The notes: generated from the sequence alone by a model not told the origin. Shown: positions 1 through 6,465, counted from the stretch's first letter. The stretch is DNA of 15,237 nt from JBFWVD01 sp050246915 (GCA_050246915.1 JBFWVD010000105.1:1-15237), one strand, 5' to 3'. Program-made: numbers and translations.

Positions 1-473
1 CCGGCGCTGCTGCCGGCGATGCCGAGTCGATCGATGCCGAGCTCGTCGGCGTGCTCGGCCACCCATTCGGTGACAGCCCAGCAGTCATCGAGCGGCTCGG
101 GATACGGGTGCTCGGGCGCCAGCCGGTAGTCGACGTTGACGATCACGGCGCCCACCTGGTTGGCCAGGTATCGGCACATAGAGTCGTGCGTCTCGAGGTC
201 GCCGGCGACCCAACCGCCACCGTGCAGGTAGACCAGTGACGGCAGTGTCGAGGCGGCCTGTGGTCGATAGATCCTGACGGGCACGTCACGTGGCGACACG
301 CGGCGCTCGGTCACCTCGTGGACTATCTCTGGGGTGGCGGCGCTGCGAGGCCGACTCCGAATGACTGCAAGGTGCTGCTGCAGGCTGGTCCCGTTCAACG
401 ATGCGAAGTCCGGGGGCGGCGCGGCCCGCAGGTTCTGCTCGAAGAGCGCGGCGACCTCCGGATCGATCGGCAT
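1..473 (-). CDS. Alpha/beta hydrolase (HSL/esterase family), 3' end off the window
   Basis: The reverse strand from 473 reads about 157 codons open to the left edge, so only the N-terminal half is present. Visible residues include HGGGW (about 84-88), the oxyanion-hole motif of the hormone-sensitive-lipase branch of alpha/beta hydrolases, then DYRLAPEHPYP (115-125) and GSSAG (154-158), which holds the nucleophile serine in a variant of the usual GDSAG. The Asp and His of the triad lie outside the window. The ATG at 473 shares its A with the TGA of the upstream monooxygenase gene (TGATG), so the two are probably translationally coupled. Family members hydrolyse carboxylic esters or lactones in the cytoplasm. 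Following a luciferase-type monooxygenase, it may open an ester or lactone made by that enzyme; this last point is inference. Confidence 0.9.
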   Translation of the reverse strand, partial: MPIDPEVAALFEQNLRAAPPPDFASLNGTSLQQHLAVIRSRPRSAATPEIVHEVTERRVSPRDVPVRIYRPQAASTLPSLVYLHGGGWVAGDLETHDSMCRYLANQVGAVIVNVDYRLAPEHPYPEPLDDCWAVTEWVAEHADELGIDRLGIAGSSA

Positions 474-1621
474 CAGACGGCGGTGGTCAGTCGTTGCTGT
501 TCCCAGGCTCGAACGGCAGGGATGACCTTGGTGCCGAAGAGCTCGATCGAGCGCATCTGATCCTCGTGCGGGACGTCGGCCATCTGCATGACGGTGACGA
601 GCCTGTCGGCGCCCGCCTCGATGTACCCCTTGATCTTCTCGGTCATCGACTCGGGGTTCCCGACACAAAACGATCCGTCTTCGATGAGGCCGTCGACGTG
701 GACGGGGTCGAGTGAGGCCATGGTTGCCCAGTTCCCACCCTTCCCACGGCGCAGCGCGTGGTACTTGTACGAATCGGGGATCTTCTCGAGGGGGGTGCCT
801 CGCCAGTCGTTCTTGTAGATGTCGGTCACGTGCTTGATGTACCACAGCCCGCCCTGGCCGCCGAGGAAACGAGCTCGTTCCTCGTCGTCGTGACAGAACC
901 CGATCGTGAACATCGCGCACTGGTTGTTCTGCTCGAACCCCACGGGGTTCGTGCAGAGCGCAGCCGCCTGCTTGTACGACGCGACCTGCTGGGCGAGCCG
1001 CTCGGGCGGCATGATCCCCGTCATGAGCAAGCCGAGACCCATCTCCCCGGCCATCGCGCACGTGTCGGGTTGGGTCGAGGCGACCCACAACGGCGGATGC
1101 GGTTTCTGCACGGGACGCGGCACCACGGTGATCTTGTCGTCCCACTGCCAGAACTGGCCCTTGTACGACATGCCCTCCTCGGTCCACAGTCGCGGCAGCA
1201 GGCGTACCGACTCCTCCCACTGCTCGCGGCTGGTCGCCACGTCGACGCCGAACGCCTCGAGTTGATACGGGCTGGACGAACGGCCCGTCCCCACCTCGAG
1301 TCGGCCGTCCGACATGATGTCGACCATTGCGGCACGTTCGGCCACTCGAATGGGATGATTTACCTGTCCCGGCAACAACGTCACTCCGAATCCGAGGCGG
1401 ATCCGTTCCGTTCGTGCCGCCAACGCCCCGAGCCATGCATCTGGCGCGGACGAATGGGCCAACTCCGTCAGGAAGTGGTGCTCCACGATCCACACGGTGT
1501 CCAGCCCCATCTCCTCAGCCAAGACTGCCTGCTCCAACGCCTCGTGAAACCGATCGTGCTCTTTCCCTTCGGTCCACGGACGTGGCACCGAGACCTCGAA
1601 CAAGAGATCGAACTTGAACAT
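473..1621 (-). CDS. LLM-class flavin-dependent oxidoreductase (bacterial luciferase-like monooxygenase)
   Basis: A 382-residue protein beginning MFKFDLLFEV. The sequence shows the luciferase-like TIM-barrel family: VEHHF near residues 44-48, an inner-barrel stretch ending LPGQVNHPIRVAERAA, then the GRLEVGTGRS segment typical of the flavin/phosphate region, and a conserved HPPLWVAS strand. Length fits the family. The ATG at 1621 was chosen over an upstream ATG at 1675 because it has a purine-rich AGGGGG ribosome-binding site just before it and because the extra 18 residues (many Arg) do not resemble the family. Such enzymes use reduced FMN (or F420) and oxygen to oxidise alkanes, ketones or sulfonates; the substrate cannot be told from sequence. 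It overlaps the hydrolase gene by one base and is divergent from the TetR gene, which probably controls it. Confidence 0.93.
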   Translation of the reverse strand: MFKFDLLFEVSVPRPWTEGKEHDRFHEALEQAVLAEEMGLDTVWIVEHHFLTELAHSSAPDAWLGALAARTERIRLGFGVTLLPGQVNHPIRVAERAAMVDIMSDGRLEVGTGRSSSPYQLEAFGVDVATSREQWEESVRLLPRLWTEEGMSYKGQFWQWDDKITVVPRPVQKPHPPLWVASTQPDTCAMAGEMGLGLLMTGIMPPERLAQQVASYKQAAALCTNPVGFEQNNQCAMFTIGFCHDDEERARFLGGQGGLWYIKHVTDIYKNDWRGTPLEKIPDSYKYHALRRGKGGNWATMASLDPVHVDGLIEDGSFCVGNPESMTEKIKGYIEAGADRLVTVMQMADVPHEDQMRSIELFGTKVIPAVRAWEQQRLTTAV

Positions 1622-1651
1622 CGTGAACCCCCTGCGGCGCGACCTCGCGAA

Positions 1652-1680
1652 ACGGTAGCGGGAGTCGTCACACATGTCAA
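1652..1680 (-). promoter_or_regulatory. Sigma-70-like promoter for the monooxygenase operon
   Basis: On the reverse strand TTGACA lies at 1680-1675 and TACCGT at 1657-1652, separated by exactly 17 bases. The first is a perfect -35 hexamer and the second matches the -10 pattern TAnnnT. It sits about 30 bases upstream of the ATG at 1621 and points the right way. Hexamer matches alone are not proof of activity. Confidence 0.55.
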
Positions 1681-1690
1681 TGTTCCATCA

Positions 1691-1703
1691 CGATCGTCGA
1701 TCG
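1691..1703. promoter_or_regulatory. Candidate TetR operator palindrome
   Basis: CGATCG-T-CGATCG is a perfect 13-base palindrome with a one-base centre, placed in the 156-base gap between the divergent monooxygenase and TetR genes and just upstream of the -35 box at 1680. TetR regulators usually bind palindromes in such gaps. CGATCG is common in GC-rich genomes, so the match could be chance. Confidence 0.35.
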
Positions 1704-1777
1704 CCGGGTTCGTAGGGTTCTCGCTTGCTAGCCTCTGCGACGGACACGTCAAAGCTTCGTCATGGGAGGTAACCGCG

Positions 1778-2509
1778 GTGACAGCACGCAGCGGCAAACG
1801 GCACGAACTCGTCGAAGCAGAGATTTTGGAGCGTGCGGCGATCCTCTTTGCTTCGCGGGGTTTCGCCCTGACGAGCCTCCAGGATGTCGCCGATGCGATG
1901 AACATCAGCCGCCCAGCCCTCTACCATTACATCGGCAGCAAGGAGGAGTTGCTGGTCAAACTCGTCGAAGGCGTCACGTTTAGAGTAGCGCGAGACCTAG
2001 GCCGCATCGCCGACGAACCTGAAACCGCAACGCAGCGACTCCACGACGTGATCGAGTGCGTCGCGAAACTGATGATCGAACAACCCGCCCGTTTCCGCCT
2101 TCTCGAGCGGGCCCAGGATCAACTTCCCGCCGAACTTGCTGTCCAACACCGCGACGCCCGACTCATGGCCCGCGACGCGGTCACCCGAATTGTTGGTGAC
2201 GGGATCAAAGAAGGCGTCTTCACTCCATGCGAACCGACGGTCGCTGCGTTCGCCGTTCTCGGTATGACGAACTGGATAGCGTGGTGGGTGCACTCGGTCC
2301 CTCACATCACCCCCGAGGAAATCGTCGGCACGATGACTCAGCTCGTGATGAACGGTCTACTGGTCCACGGTCTCGATGAGCAACCCGACGGTCTCGACAA
2401 CGTCAGCCGCGCCATCAACTCCATCAAACGCAACATCGACCAGCTGGAGACGACCCTTGCGCTGAGCGCCGCACGCTTGGACGGTCCAGCGAACAACTCG
2501 GCCACGTGA
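1778..2509 (+). CDS. TetR/AcrR family transcriptional regulator
   Basis: A 243-residue protein. The N-terminal 65 residues form a TetR DNA-binding domain: helix-turn-helix around 35-54 (TSLQDVADAMNISRPALYHY) followed by the family signature IGSKEELL. The rest is an alpha-helical ligand and dimerisation domain of normal length, with a Trp-rich segment (NWIAWWVHS) in a position often lining the pocket. The GTG at 1778 is chosen because GGGAGG sits 8 bases before it; the open frame continues upstream but only as antisense of the monooxygenase. Divergent placement suggests it represses the monooxygenase-hydrolase operon and perhaps the FAH-family gene to the right. The inducer, possibly an acyl-CoA or ring metabolite, is not identifiable from the sequence. 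Confidence 0.92.
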   Translation: MTARSGKRHELVEAEILERAAILFASRGFALTSLQDVADAMNISRPALYHYIGSKEELLVKLVEGVTFRVARDLGRIADEPETATQRLHDVIECVAKLMIEQPARFRLLERAQDQLPAELAVQHRDARLMARDAVTRIVGDGIKEGVFTPCEPTVAAFAVLGMTNWIAWWVHSVPHITPEEIVGTMTQLVMNGLLVHGLDEQPDGLDNVSRAINSIKRNIDQLETTLALSAARLDGPANNSAT

Positions 2510-2510
2510 C

Positions 2511-2797
2511 AACTGTCGTACTCGGCTGACCTTCGCAGAACCAGTCCCCGTCGGCCTCGACATCCGTGACCACGCACAAATGACGCGACGCGACGCCGTA
2601 GAAGAGGTCCATCGCCCGCCCATGCGATTGACATGTTGCTGTTGCCGGGGTGGTCCAGTTGGCAAGGTCGCCCTTGGCCGACACCTGCATCGCGCCGAGG
2701 ATGGCCGTGTCGATGGGGGTGCCGCCCTTCGCGGCTGCCTGGGCGGGCACCTGACGCTCACCGGCCAACAGAACCTTGACGGTGTACGACCCAGCCA
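2511..2797 (-). pseudogene. Decayed CoA-transferase beta-subunit fragment, possibly chimeric
   Basis: Reading the reverse strand from an ATG at 2797 with an AGGAGG ribosome-binding site gives MAGSYTVKVLLAGERQVP, then a stretch matching a conserved part of 3-oxoacid/acetoacetate CoA-transferase subunit B: PIDTAILGAMQVSAKGDLAN followed by W. After that the frame drifts; restoring one G near 2620 recovers GMGGAMDL, the next conserved motif, and then LFYG. The catalytic glutamate region that lies upstream in intact subunits is absent and the C-terminus is replaced by unrelated sequence that runs into the TetR gene antisense. The first 18 residues do not belong to the CoA-transferase and recall the start of metallo-beta-lactamase-fold lactonases, but that is a weak impression. 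Probably a remnant of gene loss between catabolic genes. Confidence 0.5.
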
Positions 2798-2874
2798 TTG
2801 TTGTCCTCCTCGGTCTGCTCGGCCATGCCGCTGCGGCGCAGGCGCACCTGTCGATCAACAAGTACGTCTAGCCT

Positions 2875-2918
2875 TTGACATGTGCGACGAGAGTTCCTCG
2901 ATGTCGGCTACTCTCGTC
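2875..2918 (+). promoter_or_regulatory. Candidate promoter/operator region upstream of the FAH-family gene
   Basis: TTGACA at 2875-2880 is a perfect -35 hexamer. It is followed by an exact 9-base inverted repeat, GACGAGAGT at 2886-2894 and ACTCTCGTC at 2910-2918, with a 15-base spacer. No good -10 hexamer stands 16-18 bases after the -35. The repeat would sit over the promoter start, which suits a repressor site. No T-run follows, so it is not a standard terminator. Confidence 0.35.
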
Positions 2919-3042
2919 CGGATGTGACCTGGTTGCCACTCGCTTGGATTCTCCAGACCCGCGTCGTCGTGGGACACGAGCAGGCCTGAGCCAATTGCTG
3001 GCAAATGAATGATGCCGGCGTCGCCGGCGGGAGGAGTTCAAG

Positions 3043-3870
3043 ATGAGGTTCTGCACGATCCGTCGTTCTGGAACGACCTATGCCGCACGAGTGGAGGGCG
3101 ACGTTGCCGTCGAATTGCCGTACGCTGACGTCGGCGGGCTGCTGGCCGATCCGCAGGGGTTGGCCGTGGGACGCATTCACGATGGTGCTCGGGCCCGTCT
3201 GGACCCCAACACACTGGCACCGTTGGTCGTCCGACCGCCCAAGGTTGTCTGCGTGGGGCAGAATTACGCGGCGCACGTTGCCGAGATGGGTCACGAGCCG
3301 CCGCGCTTCCCGACTTTCTTCGCGAAGTACACGAGCGCGCTGATCGGTGCTCGCGATCCGATCAATCTTTCGCCTGACTCGCAGTCGTGCGACTGGGAGG
3401 TTGAACTTGCCGTCGTCATCGGAACGCGGGCCAAGCGCGTCGACCGTGATGCCGCACTCGACCACGTCGCCGGCTACACGGTGCTCAACGACATCTCCAT
3501 GCGCGATTACCAGAAGCGCACTTCGCAGTTCCTGCAGGGCAAGACGTTCGAGGCCACCACGCCGGTCGGTCCGTGGATGGTCACCGCCGACGAACTGCCG
3601 AAGGGAGGCGACGGTCTTCGGGTGACCTGTGAGGTCGATGGCGTGATGATGCAGGACAGCACGACATCGGATCTCATTTTCGACGTCGCCACGATCATTA
3701 GCTACTTCAGCAACGTGGCCGCGCTCGAGCCGGGCGACATCATCGCCACCGGCACACCATCGGGCGTCGGCGCCGGCCGCAGGCCCCCCGTCTTCCTCCG
3801 GCCCGGCCAGGTCGTGCGCACGTCGATCGACGGCATCGGCGAGCTCGTCAACCGAGTCGTGGGCGAATGA
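3043..3870 (+). CDS. Fumarylacetoacetate hydrolase (FAH) family protein
   Basis: A 275-residue protein of normal length for the small FAH-domain enzymes. After a roughly 60-residue N-terminal domain, the FAH fold begins at PPKVVCVGQNYAAH. Metal-ligand acidic residues are in place: E119 and E121 in DWEVELAVVIG and D150 in LNDISMRDYQ. K167 in GKTFE and the TGTPSGVG turn near 237-243 are also typical. GGGAGGAG lies 7 bases before the ATG and supports the start. Family members hydrolyse C-C bonds of acylpyruvates, decarboxylate oxaloacetate, or hydrate or isomerise 2-oxo-enoic acids, all in the cytoplasm with Mg or Mn. Next to a monooxygenase, hydrolase and CoA-transferase remnant, a late step in ring or acid degradation is likely, but the exact reaction is not determinable. 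Confidence 0.93.
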   Translation: MRFCTIRRSGTTYAARVEGDVAVELPYADVGGLLADPQGLAVGRIHDGARARLDPNTLAPLVVRPPKVVCVGQNYAAHVAEMGHEPPRFPTFFAKYTSALIGARDPINLSPDSQSCDWEVELAVVIGTRAKRVDRDAALDHVAGYTVLNDISMRDYQKRTSQFLQGKTFEATTPVGPWMVTADELPKGGDGLRVTCEVDGVMMQDSTTSDLIFDVATIISYFSNVAALEPGDIIATGTPSGVGAGRRPPVFLRPGQVVRTSIDGIGELVNRVVGE

Positions 3871-4142
3871 GCTGACGGTGAATGCTGTCGAGAAGTGCGT
3901 TGCAGTTGTGCTGATCCACCGTCGGAGGATGATTCGTCTGCGCCCAGGCGACCGGCATCGCTTGGACAGCGCCTGCCGACCTTCGTGGACTGCCGATGGC
4001 CAAGCGGAGGCCCACCGAACCACAGGTCCGGAGCTCGCATCTTGTCGGCACAACCTGTCGCCCATCGCGGCTGGCGGTCGAGTGCGCGACGGCGGCAGGG
4101 GGAGATGTGCCAAGAATGGCCTGCGCAGAGCCCTCAAGACAG
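3871..4142. other. Gap between the FAH gene and the repeat array
   Basis: No convincing gene is seen. The open frames here lack family motifs and continue into the tRNA fragment and the array, so they are probably chance. The segment is the left flank of the 900-bp tandem array, and its last bases (AG at 4141-4142) are where the flank stops matching the junctions between units (GA). Confidence 0.6.
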
Positions 4143-4184
4143 CTCATAATCCCTGGGTCGTGGGTTCGATCCCCACCCGCCCCA
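4143..4184 (+). other. tRNA-Met (CAT) 3' half, att-like, copy 1
   Basis: Anticodon loop CTCATAA (anticodon CAT at 4145-4147), 3' anticodon-stem strand TCCCT, variable loop, perfect T arm (GTGGG, TTCGATC, CCCAC at 4160-4176), 3' acceptor strand CCGCCCC and discriminator A at 4184. No CCA is encoded. The 5' half (expected acceptor GGGGCGG, D arm) is absent, so this is not a functional gene. A fragment starting at the anticodon loop is what tyrosine-integrase insertion into a tRNA gene leaves behind. Confidence 0.85.
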
Positions 4185-4259
4185 CTCGTCGGCACCGTGG
4201 CTCGTAGGCGCCTCAGCTCGCGGATCAATCCGAGTTGGTTTTTCGCGCACTGAACCCGG

Positions 4260-4295
4260 CTGACACCAGCGCAGGTGGAGCCGTAGGATTGCCTG
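4260..4295 (+). promoter_or_regulatory. Putative leaderless promoter of the antitoxin gene, copy 1
   Basis: CTGACA (4260-4265), an 18-base spacer and TAGGAT (4284-4289), followed 6 bases later by the ATG. The spacing would start transcription at or beside the initiation codon, giving a leaderless mRNA, a common actinobacterial arrangement. The same bases recur 900 bases downstream at 5160-5195. Confidence 0.45.
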
Positions 4296-4532
4296 ATGAC
4301 CGACGACCAGCGCGATCTGATCACTCGCAATCCCGCGGTGTGCCATGGGCAGGCGGTTGTGCGCGGTACGCGAATCATGGTCAGCGTCATTCTCGACTGT
4401 CTGGCGGCGGGCATGTCCGAAGTCGAGATCGTCGACGAGTACCCGACCCTGACCGTCGAGGGTGTGCGGGCGGCGGCAGCGCACGGTGCCGAGTTGGCTC
4501 GTGACGAGTACCCGGCTGTCGCGACCGGGTGA
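4296..4532 (+). CDS. DUF433 family antitoxin, copy 1
   Basis: A 78-residue protein matching the DUF433 family end to end: RNPAVCHGQAVVRGTRI (about 11-27), then LAAGMS (36-41), EYP (48-50) and TVEGVRAA (53-60). The family is a small winged-helix or homeodomain-like DNA-binding antitoxin usually encoded just before a DUF5615 PIN-like toxin, as here. It should neutralise the toxin by direct binding and repress its own promoter. The ATG lies 6 bases after a -10-like TAGGAT, so it may be translated without a leader. Its TGA overlaps the toxin GTG (GTGA), giving coupled translation. An identical gene lies at 5196-5432. Confidence 0.9.
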   Translation: MTDDQRDLITRNPAVCHGQAVVRGTRIMVSVILDCLAAGMSEVEIVDEYPTLTVEGVRAAAAHGAELARDEYPAVATG

Positions 4533-4912
4533 AGGTCAAGCTCGACGAGAACCTGCCGGGGCGAGCCCGCGCCATCTTGGCGACTGCCGGGGTCGACGTT
4601 GACACCGTGGAAGACGAAGGGCTCGCCGGGGCGGACGACGCCTCGGTTGGACGGGTTGCGACAGAGGCCGACCGGTTGGTGATCACGCTCGACCGCGGCT
4701 TCGGCGACGTGATGCGCTACCCGCCCGGTGCGCATGCCGGCATCCTCGTACTGCGGGTGGGCGACCAGTCGGCGGCGACCGTCTGCGACGCTCTTCGCGA
4801 CGTCGTCGAGTCGTACGAGCTCGATGGTCTCGCGCGTTGCGTAGCTGTGTACCGCGACGGCGTGCTCCGGGTTCGTCGACCGGCGGCCCGAGATGCGGGA
4901 ACAGCGAGTTGA
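4529..4912 (+). CDS. DUF5615 family PIN-like toxin, copy 1
   Basis: A 127-residue protein with the DUF5615 (PIN-like, Mut7-C-related) pattern: KLDENLP at 4-10 with D6 and E7, EDEGLAGADDASV at 28-40 with acidic residues at 36-37, and VITLDRGFGDVMRY at 51-64 with D55 and D60. These acidic residues would form the metal site of a PIN-type ribonuclease. The GTG start at 4529 overlaps the antitoxin stop by 4 bases. Family members are predicted RNA-cleaving toxins of type II systems; the target RNA is unknown. The C-terminal 20 residues are Arg-rich and less conserved. An exact copy lies at 5429-5812, so the cell would carry two doses. Confidence 0.88.
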   Translation: MKVKLDENLPGRARAILATAGVDVDTVEDEGLAGADDASVGRVATEADRLVITLDRGFGDVMRYPPGAHAGILVLRVGDQSAATVCDALRDVVESYELDGLARCVAVYRDGVLRVRRPAARDAGTAS

Positions 4913-5042
4913 TCTGACTTGCATGGGACTGTGGGACGCGGTGGGACGAAACCCGGCGACACTCGGCACGTCGGCCATGTCGACAGTGGTCCAACGTGTG
5001 CCGAGGTGCCGGTCGTCGCCCAGAACTGGGCCTGACGCCCGA

Positions 5043-5084
5043 CTCATAATCCCTGGGTCGTGGGTTCGATCCCCACCCGCCCCA
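5043..5084 (+). other. tRNA-Met (CAT) 3' half, att-like, copy 2
   Basis: Identical to the fragment at 4143-4184. Preceding bases are GA here and at the third copy, AG at the first, so the inter-unit junction sequence is set by the tail of the unit. Confidence 0.85.
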
Positions 5085-5159
5085 CTCGTCGGCACCGTGG
5101 CTCGTAGGCGCCTCAGCTCGCGGATCAATCCGAGTTGGTTTTTCGCGCACTGAACCCGG

Positions 5160-5195
5160 CTGACACCAGCGCAGGTGGAGCCGTAGGATTGCCTG
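5160..5195 (+). promoter_or_regulatory. Putative leaderless promoter of the antitoxin gene, copy 2
   Basis: Same CTGACA, 18-base spacer, TAGGAT and 6-base gap to ATG as in copy 1. Confidence 0.45.
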
Positions 5196-5432
5196 ATGAC
5201 CGACGACCAGCGCGATCTGATCACTCGCAATCCCGCGGTGTGCCATGGGCAGGCGGTTGTGCGCGGTACGCGAATCATGGTCAGCGTCATTCTCGACTGT
5301 CTGGCGGCGGGCATGTCCGAAGTCGAGATCGTCGACGAGTACCCGACCCTGACCGTCGAGGGTGTGCGGGCGGCGGCAGCGCACGGTGCCGAGTTGGCTC
5401 GTGACGAGTACCCGGCTGTCGCGACCGGGTGA
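5196..5432 (+). CDS. DUF433 family antitoxin, copy 2
   Basis: Identical in sequence to the gene at 4296-4532, with the same RNPAVCHG and RGTRI motifs and the same GTGA overlap with its toxin. The absence of even silent changes means the duplication is very young, is kept uniform by recombination, or is an assembly product. If real, the pair doubles antitoxin dose and gives addictive stability to both units. Confidence 0.9.
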   Translation: MTDDQRDLITRNPAVCHGQAVVRGTRIMVSVILDCLAAGMSEVEIVDEYPTLTVEGVRAAAAHGAELARDEYPAVATG

Positions 5433-5812
5433 AGGTCAAGCTCGACGAGAACCTGCCGGGGCGAGCCCGCGCCATCTTGGCGACTGCCGGGGTCGACGTT
5501 GACACCGTGGAAGACGAAGGGCTCGCCGGGGCGGACGACGCCTCGGTTGGACGGGTTGCGACAGAGGCCGACCGGTTGGTGATCACGCTCGACCGCGGCT
5601 TCGGCGACGTGATGCGCTACCCGCCCGGTGCGCATGCCGGCATCCTCGTACTGCGGGTGGGCGACCAGTCGGCGGCGACCGTCTGCGACGCTCTTCGCGA
5701 CGTCGTCGAGTCGTACGAGCTCGATGGTCTCGCGCGTTGCGTAGCTGTGTACCGCGACGGCGTGCTCCGGGTTCGTCGACCGGCGGCCCGAGATGCGGGA
5801 ACAGCGAGTTGA
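5429..5812 (+). CDS. DUF5615 family PIN-like toxin, copy 2
   Basis: Identical to the toxin at 4529-4912: KLDENLP at the N-terminus and VITLDRGFGD in the middle keep the acidic metal-site residues, so neither copy looks inactivated. GTG start overlapping the antitoxin stop. Since antitoxin and toxin are identical between units, either antitoxin should neutralise either toxin. Confidence 0.88.
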   Translation: MKVKLDENLPGRARAILATAGVDVDTVEDEGLAGADDASVGRVATEADRLVITLDRGFGDVMRYPPGAHAGILVLRVGDQSAATVCDALRDVVESYELDGLARCVAVYRDGVLRVRRPAARDAGTAS

Positions 5813-5942
5813 TCTGACTTGCATGGGACTGTGGGACGCGGTGGGACGAAACCCGGCGACACTCGGCACGTCGGCCATGTCGACAGTGGTCCAACGTGTG
5901 CCGAGGTGCCGGTCGTCGCCCAGAACTGGGCCTGACGCCCGA

Positions 5943-5986
5943 CTCATAATCCCTCGGTCGCGAGTTCGATCTCAACCGCGTCACCA
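5943..5986 (+). other. Third, divergent tRNA-Met-like 3' fragment (array right boundary)
   Basis: The first 12 bases (CTCATAATCCCT) and GGTCG at 5956-5960 match the other two fragments, then the sequence diverges: the T stem no longer pairs well (GCGAG against TCAAC) and the acceptor strand changes, but the fragment ends in CCA. The shared core of about 18 bases followed by loss of similarity is what a site-specific recombination crossover would leave. Confidence 0.65.
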
Positions 5987-6183
5987 GGTCAGCGGGGATT
6001 CCCGCGACGGAGCATCGCCGTTGCGTGGGACTAATGGGACGAACGACTAAGTCGGCTCATCACTCATGCGTTCCACAGCCCGCAGAGGGTCTCCTGCCCC
6101 AGCCTGGACTCGGAATTGGGGAACGCTGGCGTCGCCGAACTGATGAGGTGACCGTTCGCTGCGCGGCCGTGATCGCGAGTGCT
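5987..6183. other. Gap right of the array
   Basis: No gene recognised. It contains a small hairpin (GCGGG, GATT, CCCGC at 5992-6005) without a T-run and two TGGGAC repeats at 6026-6041 that resemble the three at 4924-4948 inside each unit. Confidence 0.5.
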
Positions 6184-6465
6184 CTACCAGATATGGATCG
6201 CGCCGATGTTGGCGAGCTGTACGTGGTGGAGGCCGATGCTGGGCTCGGGCTGTCCTGGCTCGATGAATGCTGCTGCGTGGAGCTCTTCGGGGTGGGTGAG
6301 CCAGTCTTGGTTGAGGAGCGTGCAGGTGATCTCGGCGCCGGGGGTTCCTCGGAGGGCGAGGGTGACGACTGTGTTGTCGAGTGTGGTGATGAGTTGGCGG
6401 AGTGTGCTGGTGTGGGTCTCGGGGTCGGATGTGGTGACCGTCAGTGTGTGGGCTGTTCGGGTCAT
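6184..6465 (-). CDS. Small protein of unknown function, divergent from the HtrA operon
   Basis: A 93-residue protein from an ATG at 6465 preceded by AAGGA about 7 bases upstream, ending in TAG. I do not recognise the family. It begins MTRTAHTLTV, is Thr-rich at the start, has alternating hydrophobic stretches that suggest beta strands (TVVTLALRG, GLHHVQLANIGAIHIW), no signal peptide and no membrane segment. Codons end mostly in C on the reverse strand, which fits a real gene in this genome better than a shadow. It is transcribed away from the protease gene with a 202-base gap between them, so it may share regulation with that operon. It could be a small cytoplasmic partner of the signalling locus, or unrelated. 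Confidence 0.65.
   Translation of the reverse strand: MTRTAHTLTVTTSDPETHTSTLRQLITTLDNTVVTLALRGTPGAEITCTLLNQDWLTHPEELHAAAFIEPGQPEPSIGLHHVQLANIGAIHIW

Larger units (their letters stand above)
4143..5042 (+). repeat. 900-bp tandem unit, copy 1 (tRNA-Met 3' half plus toxin-antitoxin pair)
   Basis: This unit and the one at 5043-5942 are identical base for base as far as a line-by-line reading shows, with a period of exactly 900. It starts at the anticodon loop of a tRNA-Met 3' half, then holds a short gap, a promoter, the DUF433 antitoxin, the DUF5615 toxin and a 130-base tail with three TGGGAC repeats (4924-4948). The homology starts at 4143; the two bases before differ. Perfect identity implies recent duplication, possibly recombination between the tRNA fragments, or an assembly duplication. 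Confidence 0.95.
5043..5942 (+). repeat. 900-bp tandem unit, copy 2
   Basis: Same content and order as 4143-5042, joined head to tail with no linker: the base after copy 1 is the first base of the tRNA-Met fragment of copy 2. It ends at 5942, where a third but divergent tRNA-Met fragment begins. Because 900 is divisible by 3, antisense frames stay open through both copies and produce a repetitive false protein. Confidence 0.95.

Noticed and set aside
758..1777. Upstream 340-codon extension of the TetR reading frame
   Set aside because: It is antisense to the monooxygenase; the GTG at 1778 with GGGAGG and the start of TetR homology fix the true start.
4143..4184. Functional tRNA-Met gene
   Set aside because: Only the part from the anticodon loop to the discriminator is present; no 5' acceptor strand or D arm is found upstream of any of the three copies.
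3848..5947. A 699-codon reverse-strand frame with two long internal repeats
   Set aside because: It is antisense to both toxin-antitoxin units and stays open only because the 900-base period is divisible by 3. Its GGDRTHDPGIMS reading is the well-known false translation of the antisense of a tRNA.
4143..5986. CRISPR array or integron-type attC array
   Set aside because: The repeat unit is 900 bases and carries genes, with no short regular repeats and spacers; att sites are tRNA halves, not imperfect attC hairpins, and no IntI-like gene is present.
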